Part shown: piece by piece, positions 27,550-36,292 of the stretch | How positions within the stretch are numbered: position 1 is the stretch's first letter | Layout: every line of letters begins with the position of its first letter | NCBI GenBank assembly: GCA_016784175.1 | Contig: JADHVC010000009.1 | Coordinates: forward strand, 1-37,341 | Source: Patescibacteria group bacterium | GTDB taxonomy: Bacteria > Patescibacteriota > Patescibacteriia > Patescibacteriales > BS150m-G62 | Length of the DNA stretch: 37,341 nucleotides | Reading direction: 5' to 3' | Program-made: the position numbers and the translations under genes | The notes under the pieces: model-generated | Databases searched by the model: none | Told to the model about the DNA's origin: nothing | What the model saw: only the letters and a program-made list of their open reading frames with translations

Positions 27550-28551
27550 ATGACACACAGAATGCAAGCGAAGATATTACATCATTTTATTGGTCTATTA
27601 TTTATGTTGCTTTTTCTAGCAGCATGCGGTGGTGGAGGTAGTGGCGGAGGCGGAGGCTACGCAGAAGGTCCAAAAGACAAGCCGACATCAGTGGTTGAAC
27701 CGGAGCCGGTATTAATCGATTCCATTACACCGGATGATGTCTGGTTTGATGGGTCATCACTTGTCATTGGTCATCTTTTTGCCAAATTTGACGAAGCAAC
27801 TCAAAGCGGTTTTAACGCAGGCACCTATACCGTGATGGCCAAAAACATTGCAGGATATGTCAAGGTCAATACTGATCGAGATAGTAATGGATGGATTGAC
27901 CTTACCGCACTATTCTCCAATGAAGCCCCAGGAATCATGCGTTTCAAAGTTGACGTCTATGAAACCCCTGGTGTAGATGAGGAATCAAACACAAAAAAAT
28001 ATGTAACCTATTTTCCTGGCGGAGAAGAATATGGTGAACTGTATCGTCAAGATACCAACGGTGACTGGGTAATGTGTGTCAGAAGAAGTGGGGATGGCTT
28101 TTTTTCCTTCTGCGATAAAAGTATGATTGTTGAGCCGATAGCTGAAATCGTCAATGTAAGCATCACCGACTCATCTACCTTGTCAATAAGAGGTTTTGTC
28201 GCCAAATTCGACGAAGAGACACAAACCGGCTTGGGTAACCATGGACTTATCGCAAGAGCGAAGAGAGTTCAGGGAGGTTACGAAACCTATTCTAATGTCG
28301 ACATAGACGAGCAAGGCAGCGGCCGCATCAACCTCGCAACGCTCTTCGAGAACGAGCCCGCCGGCGTAAAACAGTTCAAGATTGATGTCTACGACGATTC
28401 GTTCAACTATGTCACCTGGTTTCCTGGCGGAGAAGAATATGGTGAACTGTATCGTCTAGATACTAACGGCGAATGGAATGCGACTGTTATCAAGACCGAG
28501 AACGGAACATATGAATTTGCTTCGCCATACGGATTGGTACAAGTTGAATAA
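27550..28551 (+). CDS. Putative secreted lipoprotein with two tandem homologous domains
   Basis: Lipobox LAAC followed by GGGGSGGGGG; two about 136-residue repeats; ORF-track start 27496 lies within the predicted promoter so the ATG at 27550 is preferred. Confidence 0.75.
   Translation: MTHRMQAKILHHFIGLLFMLLFLAACGGGGSGGGGGYAEGPKDKPTSVVEPEPVLIDSITPDDVWFDGSSLVIGHLFAKFDEATQSGFNAGTYTVMAKNIAGYVKVNTDRDSNGWIDLTALFSNEAPGIMRFKVDVYETPGVDEESNTKKYVTYFPGGEEYGELYRQDTNGDWVMCVRRSGDGFFSFCDKSMIVEPIAEIVNVSITDSSTLSIRGFVAKFDEETQTGLGNHGLIARAKRVQGGYETYSNVDIDEQGSGRINLATLFENEPAGVKQFKIDVYDDSFNYVTWFPGGEEYGELYRLDTNGEWNATVIKTENGTYEFASPYGLVQVE
28012..28456 (+). repeat. 37-nt exact direct repeat, copies at 28012-28048 and 28420-28456
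   Basis: TTTCCTGGCGGAGAAGAATATGGTGAACTGTATCGTC twice, 408 nt (136 codons) apart, in frame. Confidence 0.95.
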
Positions 28552-28593
28552 AAAAAACACCAACCAACAAAAATAATAATTCGAACACTAACA

Positions 28594-28624
28594 CGGAGCC
28601 TGAAACATGGCTCCGATTTTTTTT
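28594..28624 (+). terminator. Intrinsic terminator of the lipoprotein gene
   Basis: CGGAGCC-TGAAACAT-GGCTCCG-ATTTTTTTT. Confidence 0.85.
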
Positions 28625-28650
28625 ATGTTTTTACATAGAGGTTGAAGCAA

Positions 28651-29721
28651 TTAGCCCCTTAAGCTCTTCATTAATTTTGCATAAAACTCTAGATTATTTA
28701 AGCTAGCTAACCTAGAACCAAAAGAATCTTTAATTTTAAATAAGTGATGTAGGTACGCTTTTGAGTAAGTTCTTAACTCATCGATCGTTGAATCATCCTG
28801 AACTACAGAAAAATCGTCTTTAAATTTTGCATTTAAAATATTTTCAACAGCTAAATTTGCTTCAACTAAAGTATTTAAATGCTTATACAGCCTACCATGA
28901 CGACCTTCTCTGGTCGGTATAACGCAATCAAACATATCCCATCCAAGTTTATAGCATTCAATAATGTCTTCTGGCTTACCCACGCCTAGTGCAAACCTTA
29001 ACTTATCCTCTGGAATCAAATTGGCTGTATAGGCAAGCACCTCTCTCAATAAGCTCCCTAAGTTATCCACAGGCATTGCTCCATAACCATACCCATCAAA
29101 CCCAATTTTTATTAAATCTTCAGCACATTTTTTTCGCAAGTCTAAAAACTCCCCACCTTGGATTACTCCAAAAAGCAAAGGTCGTTCATCAACTGTAATT
29201 TTTCTATTTTTAATTTGCGCTTCGAATTCTTGCTTACATCTTTTTGCCCAATTGATTGTATGATCAACCGCATCATCAATTTCTTTTTTACTTGCATCGT
29301 TAGGTGGGCAATCATCCAAACAAACCATCATATCCACGCCCAAGTCAAACTGAATTTGAATCGATTTTTCTGGCGTAAGTTCATGTAGAGCGCCGTTTAT
29401 AGGAGACTTAAATACAACTTTGTCGCTGTAAATTTTACCCATGTCTTTATTGCGATGTATTAACGAGAATACCTGGAACCCCCCGGAATCTGACAAAATT
29501 GGTCCATCCCAACCCATAAACGCATGGATTCCACCTGCCTTTTTAATAACCTCAATCCCTGGTTGCAAATACAAATGATAGGTATTAACGCATATTGCCT
29601 CTATCCCTGTTTGCTTTATATCCGACACACTCAAGCCCTTCACAAGCCCCCTAGTTGCGTCTGGCATAAAAAAGGGAGTAACAACACTCCCATGTTTAGT
29701 TTCTATATTTATTTTTCTCAT
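28651..29721 (-). CDS. tgt: tRNA-guanine transglycosylase family protein (atypical Zn site)
   Basis: NTYHLYLQPG, GWDGPILSDSGGFQVFSL, MFDCVIPTREGRHG, YSKAYLHHL. Confidence 0.93.
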   Translation of the reverse strand: MRKINIETKHGSVVTPFFMPDATRGLVKGLSVSDIKQTGIEAICVNTYHLYLQPGIEVIKKAGGIHAFMGWDGPILSDSGGFQVFSLIHRNKDMGKIYSDKVVFKSPINGALHELTPEKSIQIQFDLGVDMMVCLDDCPPNDASKKEIDDAVDHTINWAKRCKQEFEAQIKNRKITVDERPLLFGVIQGGEFLDLRKKCAEDLIKIGFDGYGYGAMPVDNLGSLLREVLAYTANLIPEDKLRFALGVGKPEDIIECYKLGWDMFDCVIPTREGRHGRLYKHLNTLVEANLAVENILNAKFKDDFSVVQDDSTIDELRTYSKAYLHHLFKIKDSFGSRLASLNNLEFYAKLMKSLRG

Positions 29722-29735
29722 ATGTTATTTGCGTA

Positions 29736-31787
29736 CTATCTAACAATTCCGTCGCTTTCGGCTATTTCATCATCACTTAATTTTGTTGTTTTAGCGTTCG
29801 TAGATATATTAATTTTTGAATTAGTAACTTTATCTTGCGCGCTAATTGAGGTTCCTGTCAATAGAACCATTACTTTACCTTTATCACCTTCGGTAGGTCT
29901 AACATTTATATCAAACTCAGCAACGCCATCAATTTCAGCTATTGGTAAGTCTCCGATACTCCAAACTACTTCATTCGTTGTACCATCAAAATGCATATTA
30001 CCGATATTTGGCTCAAAGCTTTTTACCCAAGTAACATTAGCAGCTAATTTGGTTTTAATCTTTAATCCAGAGACCTTATGCAAATTATTTGTCACTCGCC
30101 AATATACCCGATAAATAGTGTCCTCATTAACTTTTGGTGGTATTGGCCCAAGACCAACAGCAATATTATCATCATTAAAATAACGGACATTTTCACTCAA
30201 CAACAAATCGCTATTTAATTTAACTTTTATAACATTACTTTTTGTGTCCTCTGTTTCTGGTGGTGTGCTTGTTCCAGAAAAACCAAGACTATATTGTGCA
30301 TAACTATCAATCTCGAACTTACTGATCTTATTAATTTTAGATTTTAAGTCTTTCAAACTTGAAACATTAATAGAAAAATCAATTACCCCTTCGTCTTTGC
30401 TTTTAATAGATTTTAACGTAGGTAGTTCTCTATAAGTCCAGCTTATAGCACCATCTCTCACTACTCCCTCTTGTTTTGACTTAAAGCTAGACCAATTAAG
30501 AACATCGCTATTAAGTACGGCCATAACAACAGCATCGTGCACATCAGCCTCTCCTTGGTTAGAATAGATCAAAGAATAATTTAAGGTATCACCAAAACTA
30601 GCTCCTTGCTCGCCCGTTGAACCGTTCAAAATCAAGCTAATATTAAAATCATTTTTAACAACATGAAGCGTCAAATCTTCTTGATAAAACTGTCTAGTTT
30701 TACCAATTTCTGGTTTTATCTCAAAGCTTAGTCGCAAATCCTCCTCCTTGTTTACCTTATTTAAAACCTTAAACTCAACTATTATCTCACTTAAGCCCTT
30801 ATCGATTCCTAATATATCCCAAGTCGACTCGCTAATCTTTTCTACATATGCGACTACTAACTCATCGCCACCATCTTGATTGTCTGATTCTACAGCATCC
30901 TTAACACCCTTAACGCTAAGAATTTCAATATCTTCTTTGGGGTCTATTCTTAATGTAAAATTATTAATATAGTTATTTTCTTCCTTGTTTAATTTTATTT
31001 TTAAACTTGAATTTTGGCCCGCCATAATGTTTTGTTCGGCCTCAAACACAAAGCTAAGTCCAGTATTGTTTATAACACTCTCAAGTGCTTGCTCACGCCT
31101 AAATTCTGCTTCTGAATTCTCTGGACTCCAAGTCATATTTACCAAAACTATTTCTTTTTTTTCTTTTCTACCAATCAATCTTCCTCTTATTTCAATACTA
31201 CCGCTTCCACCAGCTAGAACGCGAGATATTTTATACAACGTATTATCTCCTTCTAGTGCAGGCGAACTATCAATAAACAAAAAATCCTCCGGGTAAACTA
31301 TTTTTATTTCTACGTTTTCCAAAGCAACAGCAGTCGGATTTGAATATTTAACCTCATAAACAATATCCTCTAGAACAGACACATTAGTAGGTCCAATCAA
31401 ACTTAAACTAACATTATCGACCGCTCCACCAGCAACAAAGACAAAAGTATAATAACCCCACACACCAGAAACCAAAACTACAAAAACCGTTAAAAGCGAG
31501 AAAAACCATCCTATCATGCCCATACTTATTTTTTTATCCAAAATATTGATATTTTTTTTCTCACCATCCTCACTTTCATAAATCCTAGCTAAACCTTTCT
31601 CCATTTCATCGTCTTTTTTTTGCACCTCAATGTACTTCTCAAACTCCTGAACATCTTCATCGCTCGGAATATTTCTTTTTACAAATTCATACAAGCTAGA
31701 TTCTTTCTTTCTAACAACTAGATTTTCACTAGTCTCGCCTTTTTTAATATTTTTACTTTGCTTTACTTCCTTGTCGCTATTTGACAT
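29736..31787 (-). CDS. Large membrane-anchored protein with repeated Ig-like/DUF11-like ectodomain
   Basis: N-terminal charged region, one TM (WFFSLLTVFVVLVSGVWGYYTFVFV), beta-rich ectodomain with repeated YSNPTAVALENVEI / YSNQGEADVHDAVV motifs. Confidence 0.6.
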   Translation of the reverse strand: MSNSDKEVKQSKNIKKGETSENLVVRKKESSLYEFVKRNIPSDEDVQEFEKYIEVQKKDDEMEKGLARIYESEDGEKKNINILDKKISMGMIGWFFSLLTVFVVLVSGVWGYYTFVFVAGGAVDNVSLSLIGPTNVSVLEDIVYEVKYSNPTAVALENVEIKIVYPEDFLFIDSSPALEGDNTLYKISRVLAGGSGSIEIRGRLIGRKEKKEIVLVNMTWSPENSEAEFRREQALESVINNTGLSFVFEAEQNIMAGQNSSLKIKLNKEENNYINNFTLRIDPKEDIEILSVKGVKDAVESDNQDGGDELVVAYVEKISESTWDILGIDKGLSEIIVEFKVLNKVNKEEDLRLSFEIKPEIGKTRQFYQEDLTLHVVKNDFNISLILNGSTGEQGASFGDTLNYSLIYSNQGEADVHDAVVMAVLNSDVLNWSSFKSKQEGVVRDGAISWTYRELPTLKSIKSKDEGVIDFSINVSSLKDLKSKINKISKFEIDSYAQYSLGFSGTSTPPETEDTKSNVIKVKLNSDLLLSENVRYFNDDNIAVGLGPIPPKVNEDTIYRVYWRVTNNLHKVSGLKIKTKLAANVTWVKSFEPNIGNMHFDGTTNEVVWSIGDLPIAEIDGVAEFDINVRPTEGDKGKVMVLLTGTSISAQDKVTNSKINISTNAKTTKLSDDEIAESDGIVR

Positions 31788-31810
31788 GTTATATTTTTAA
31801 ATTTTAAAAA

Positions 31811-34609
31811 CTATTTAGATAGCATCACAGCCCAATACTTATCACTGTCTATTTTTTCGTCGATATACCACCCTTTCTTATCTGTCGTAATGCCCTGTGG
31901 ATATCTCCACACAATTTTCATATCGTCCGGTAAAATTAACTTTGAACTAAATATACTTTCTTTGAACCCCGCTTGCTTTTGCAATAACAACGCATATGGC
32001 ATCAGATCTAATTGCTTCAATAATATTTTATCTTTTATAAACTCCAGGCCTTCTTCTTTTATTTCCTTTTGCACACGGATCTTAAATGGAAGTTGATACT
32101 TAAAGTTAATTACCTGAGTTTGCCCTGGGTCAAGCATAGTCCAATTAGCAAAGACCGTTTTACCAGATTCTTCATATACTCGAGTTCCACTGGGGTCATT
32201 CGTTATGGCAGCTTCCTCGGCCAACAAATTTGGATCACTCATCCATTCACTATCTGGTTCATCGAAATAACTATCGTCTGGCTTACTAAAGCCGTTTGCC
32301 TCTATTAAATAACTGCCCTTAGGTACATACACCCTAAGCCAATTTACATTCCGAACGCCAGTAAAAGAAACTCCTCTTTGCCCATTATGTTTTCGTGTAA
32401 TATTAACAGTATTAATAACGGTGCCGTCGGACATAACGTGAGCAATATGCTTCACTTCTTGATCAATAACTTTATCAGTTTTTTGGCCAGCGATATTTGT
32501 ATTAATAACAGATAAATAATCCCAAGATGTTTCTTTTATTCTACCATCCCAACCATATTTTTGCACGCTAGTTTGTAATTCCTTATCCTCGAAATAAAAC
32601 AAAATTTGTTTACTATTAAGTGACTTATTAACAGTACTAATTAAAGTTATCAATTTTTCCTGATTCAGTCTTTCTGGTATAACTTCTAAAATCCTCTTTG
32701 CTAGAATTCCGATAATTTTCTTTGGCTTATTAGCATCACTAACTAAATATTTTGGATTATTTTTGTTTGGCTGTTGCTCTACAATCTCTTGAATAGTCTG
32801 CCAAAAATTCTCACTTGTTAAAGTCAAATCGTATTCAGACAAACTAACTGGGCCAATTACTTTAAGTAAATTTTCAAAAAATGTTGGTGTGAATGAAACT
32901 ACACCATCAACAGAAGACCCACCGCTCTTCTCATAAAACCACATCATCTTCTTAGCTGATATTTGCCAATCGGGCCACCAGTTAGCATCCCAGAAATGCC
33001 AAAGCGGATTAACCAATCTTAGTGGCTCTGGAGCGCGAACTAAAACCCTCATGCCACCCTCTGTATCATAACTACCGCCAGAAGGAACTTCTAAGCTTTT
33101 GATTTTACCATTTCTAAAATCAATAAGCGCAAAGCTACCGATAAAGCCACCGCTTGCTCTTGCCTCTGCATTATTTTGAAAAACCAAAAGATACCGCTTA
33201 TCCTCTGTCATGCCCAAAAACTCATATAGACCCTTTGAGATACTTAAAAAACCATCAAGGGCCTGACTCATTATTAATAGCTTGTCCTTAGCGAGTTGAA
33301 ATTTTTCTTGATATTCATCTGGAAGAGTTTTTACATCAACTTTCTCTAAGTGAATACTTGCAATATCTGCTTCAAGACTTGCTTGAGTAGCATATTTATT
33401 AAAATTTTCTAATGCAGAATAAATGCTTTCATTCTTCTCGTTCTTAAGCAAATTTTCAACAGCCATATTTAAATTGTAAGCCATGTCCGATGCTGCTTGA
33501 CCTGCTGCAAGAATATTTCTACTTAATGAGGCCAACTTCAAATCACGAGTTGGGACGGTCCCAGCCAATGTAAACATAAAACCATTAATATCATCCAACT
33601 CTCTTTGTGCCTCGACAAAGTTATTGTTAGCAAGGGCTAAATTTTCACTCACTTGGTCAAAATCTTTACTTGCAGCTGCATTAGCCGCCTCAAAAAAACT
33701 ATCCATTGCTACTTTTGAAGAAGCAATAACTGTTTCTTTTTTATTCTCCAAGCCCAATTGCGTAAAATAAGCAAATATCTTAACAGGAAGAATTAAAACC
33801 AACAACAATAAACCAAAGTAAAATGCTTTCCTAAAACTACTTACTTCAGGATTTCTTTGAAAAACTTTTTTATTCAAAACTTTCACAGCCTTCACTGGCT
33901 TACTTTTTAAAACTACCTTACTTAATAAGACTGACTTACTTTTTAAAAGTCGCTCTTCTTTACTCGGTCTTGAACCCATCAATACTGCTTTTATTCTAGC
34001 TAATAAACTTACTTTCTCTTTTTTTGTTATGAACAAAAATATGGGCGAAATAACAGTGCCGATAATTCTATTCACAAAACTAACTTTCTTTACAGGCTTT
34101 AAAATGAAAATCATAAAAAACCAAATAAATCGCACAAAAAACAGAAAAGACCAGCCTATCATAAAGCTAGCTTTAAATAAAACTTTATATATCTTACTTA
34201 GAAACGCAAAAAATTTTGCAAACGCCTTAATAAAAATCAATCGCCTAAATTTATAAATAAATATAATCCGAAAAAACCTTACATCTCTTTTTGTTTTTAA
34301 AATAGCCTTTTCCTTTACGGCCACAATTCTTTTAACTTTTGGATGATTATTTACTGCCTCTATTTTTTTCTTTTTTGCTTGAACGAGCTTATCAACACAA
34401 CAACCTAAAAACTTTATAAACTCCTCTTTCGATCGAATTGTATTCCACGTACTTAAAATAGAAGACTTGCTAGCACCAATAAACTTTGTAATTTTTGGTA
34501 GTTCTTCTTCTTTTATAACATTTCTTAGATCCACTAAAAAATCAGAGTCGTATCTAGTACCACTGTTTACATTAACTTTTAATTCTATTTTCTTTTGTTT
34601 TTTAGGCAC
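31811..34609 (-). CDS. DUF4012-domain membrane protein
   Basis: RYLLVFQNNAEARASGGFIGSFALIDFRNGKI; TM segments near N-terminus; a GTG at 34609 shortens the ORF-track overlap with the upstream gene (ORF-track start 34651). Confidence 0.8.
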   Translation of the reverse strand: MPKKQKKIELKVNVNSGTRYDSDFLVDLRNVIKEEELPKITKFIGASKSSILSTWNTIRSKEEFIKFLGCCVDKLVQAKKKKIEAVNNHPKVKRIVAVKEKAILKTKRDVRFFRIIFIYKFRRLIFIKAFAKFFAFLSKIYKVLFKASFMIGWSFLFFVRFIWFFMIFILKPVKKVSFVNRIIGTVISPIFLFITKKEKVSLLARIKAVLMGSRPSKEERLLKSKSVLLSKVVLKSKPVKAVKVLNKKVFQRNPEVSSFRKAFYFGLLLLVLILPVKIFAYFTQLGLENKKETVIASSKVAMDSFFEAANAAASKDFDQVSENLALANNNFVEAQRELDDINGFMFTLAGTVPTRDLKLASLSRNILAAGQAASDMAYNLNMAVENLLKNEKNESIYSALENFNKYATQASLEADIASIHLEKVDVKTLPDEYQEKFQLAKDKLLIMSQALDGFLSISKGLYEFLGMTEDKRYLLVFQNNAEARASGGFIGSFALIDFRNGKIKSLEVPSGGSYDTEGGMRVLVRAPEPLRLVNPLWHFWDANWWPDWQISAKKMMWFYEKSGGSSVDGVVSFTPTFFENLLKVIGPVSLSEYDLTLTSENFWQTIQEIVEQQPNKNNPKYLVSDANKPKKIIGILAKRILEVIPERLNQEKLITLISTVNKSLNSKQILFYFEDKELQTSVQKYGWDGRIKETSWDYLSVINTNIAGQKTDKVIDQEVKHIAHVMSDGTVINTVNITRKHNGQRGVSFTGVRNVNWLRVYVPKGSYLIEANGFSKPDDSYFDEPDSEWMSDPNLLAEEAAITNDPSGTRVYEESGKTVFANWTMLDPGQTQVINFKYQLPFKIRVQKEIKEEGLEFIKDKILLKQLDLMPYALLLQKQAGFKESIFSSKLILPDDMKIVWRYPQGITTDKKGWYIDEKIDSDKYWAVMLSK

Positions 34610-35769
34610 TTTATATAAACATTTTTTGTAATTTGTGCGCAATCTTGCCACGAATACTTTTGTACCTGCAATTTTCCTTTTCTTATTAGCTCACGACAAA
34701 CCTCTTTGTTATTAATTATTAGTTTTAGCTTTTCAAGTAAAGACTTATCATCGTTCGGATCAAAGTAGATAGCTGCATCCCCCAATACTTCTGGCATACT
34801 TCCCTTACAAGAAGATATAACCGGACATCCCCAGGCCATAGCTTCTAGCGGTGGTAAACCAAAGCCTTCATAAAAACTTGGAAAAACATAAGCTAGAGCA
34901 TTTCTATATAGCGCAATTAGGTGATGATCCTCCACAAACCCAGAGAAAATTACTCTGTCTTGAAGATTAAGCTTAGTTACATATTCTTTTACACGCCGGT
35001 AAAAATAGTCTTCTTTCCCAACTAATACTAAAACCACACCAGACTCTAACTGGTTAAAAACTCTTAGTAGGCCTTCTAAATTTTTATGCGGGTAAGCATT
35101 TCCAACATAAAGAAAATAAGGCTTACTTACATTATAACACAATAAAGCTTTTCTTTCCTTTTCATTGTCCTGCTCTAACTGTGAATAATTCCCATGACCC
35201 TTATAAAGATCCGCAACCCCCTCATAGCTAACAATTATTTTATCTGGACTAACTTTAAAATGACTAACTATATCATTCCTGGTAAACTCCGAAACTGCTA
35301 ATATAAGTTGCGCTCTAATTAATGCCGAACTAATAACCAGTCTATAACCTAAATTTTTAAATAAATACTTAAGTGGACCAAGCTTCGTCGCCCTAAGTGT
35401 TGGAAATTTTGTTAGTATTAAATCGTGAATAGTGACAATAAAATCAGCCGTACATATCAGCGGAACATTAAAGTGTGGAAAATGCATTAAGTCAATTTTT
35501 TCTTTATATATATAATACGGTAACTCGAATTGTTCACTAAAAGTATACCACCGAGACTTTATAATAATCTTTTTTATATTCGATTGTTTGAGCAAAAAAG
35601 ATTGATGATTTTCTGGGGATAAAAAAATAACATAGTTACAATCGTGCTCATTTTTCACAATTCTATCTATGATCTCCTGAGTATATCGACCTAAACCTTT
35701 TCCAATCGATCCATAAAATCGTGCGTCGATCCCTATTATTTTTTTATTCTTTTGACAATTAAAATTCAT
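34585..35769 (-). CDS. GT4-family glycosyltransferase
   Basis: GIDARFYGSIGKGLGRYTQEI...YFLYVGNAYPHKNLEGLLRVF...PSFYEGFGLPPLEAMAWGCPVISS; ORF-track start at 35796 is a TTG, the first ATG is 35769. Confidence 0.9.
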   Translation of the reverse strand: MNFNCQKNKKIIGIDARFYGSIGKGLGRYTQEIIDRIVKNEHDCNYVIFLSPENHQSFLLKQSNIKKIIIKSRWYTFSEQFELPYYIYKEKIDLMHFPHFNVPLICTADFIVTIHDLILTKFPTLRATKLGPLKYLFKNLGYRLVISSALIRAQLILAVSEFTRNDIVSHFKVSPDKIIVSYEGVADLYKGHGNYSQLEQDNEKERKALLCYNVSKPYFLYVGNAYPHKNLEGLLRVFNQLESGVVLVLVGKEDYFYRRVKEYVTKLNLQDRVIFSGFVEDHHLIALYRNALAYVFPSFYEGFGLPPLEAMAWGCPVISSCKGSMPEVLGDAAIYFDPNDDKSLLEKLKLIINNKEVCRELIRKGKLQVQKYSWQDCAQITKNVYIKCLKNKRK

Positions 35770-35829
35770 ATGATAATATATTATATCGACTTTCAAAATA
35801 CTGTTAATAACTTTACAGTCATAATAGAA

Positions 35830-35881
35830 CTATAATCAAAATTTAAAATAACCTCAAGGTAGTTTAAAATTTTGATTATAG
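35830..35881. repeat. Perfect 15-bp inverted repeat in divergent intergenic region
   Basis: CTATAATCAAAATTT (35830-35844) / AAATTTTGATTATAG (35867-35881). Confidence 0.7.
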
Positions 35882-35949
35882 CTTTAAAAAAATGATTTGC
35901 TAATATTAGTGAATTTTTTGAACTTTGTAAGCTAATCTGGCTTAATCTG

Positions 35950-35978
35950 TTGACAAAATTTATAAAGTATGCATAAAT
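35950..35978 (+). promoter_or_regulatory. Putative promoter of the 36293 gene
   Basis: TTGACA - 17 nt (ending AAAGTATGC) - ATAAAT. Confidence 0.55.
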
Positions 35979-35999
35979 TAGATCAATATAAACATAGTC

Positions 36000-36063
36000 C
36001 TTGCTTCTTTAGAAAATGTTATTTTTTAATATCAGCAAAGATAGTATTTTCTAAGGAAGCAAG
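36000..36063 (+). repeat. Long stem-loop in the 5' UTR (about 23-bp arms)
   Basis: CTTGCTTCTTTAGAAAATGTTAT / ATAGTATTTTCTAAGGAAGCAAG. Confidence 0.75.
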
Positions 36064-36190
36064 TTTGTTCCTTAAAAGTGAATAATAAGATCAGTTAGTT
36101 TTAATATAATTAAACACTAAGGGAGGGTAGGCAGACGACAACAAATTAATTAGCAAGGCATTGGTTCAACCAACCAAGAAGGAGAGAAGC

Positions 36191-36223
36191 ATGAAAAATA
36201 AGAAAAATGCCCTTGGTCGGTGA
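36191..36223 (+). CDS. Possible 10-aa leader peptide MKNKKNALGR
   Basis: AAGGAGAG Shine-Dalgarno-like sequence then ATG and in-frame TGA; stop codon lies in the loop of a hairpin. Confidence 0.35.
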   Translation: MKNKKNALGR

Positions 36224-36292
36224 CACCAAAGGCTGAGCGGTAAAAAGTCGTCACACCAACAAAAAAAACCAACCCAAAGAGGAGTAGCAAAG

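Noticed and set aside
36155-36180. GGTTCAACC resembling a tRNA T-arm
   Set aside because: No acceptor, anticodon or D-arm around it; better explained as leader hairpin.
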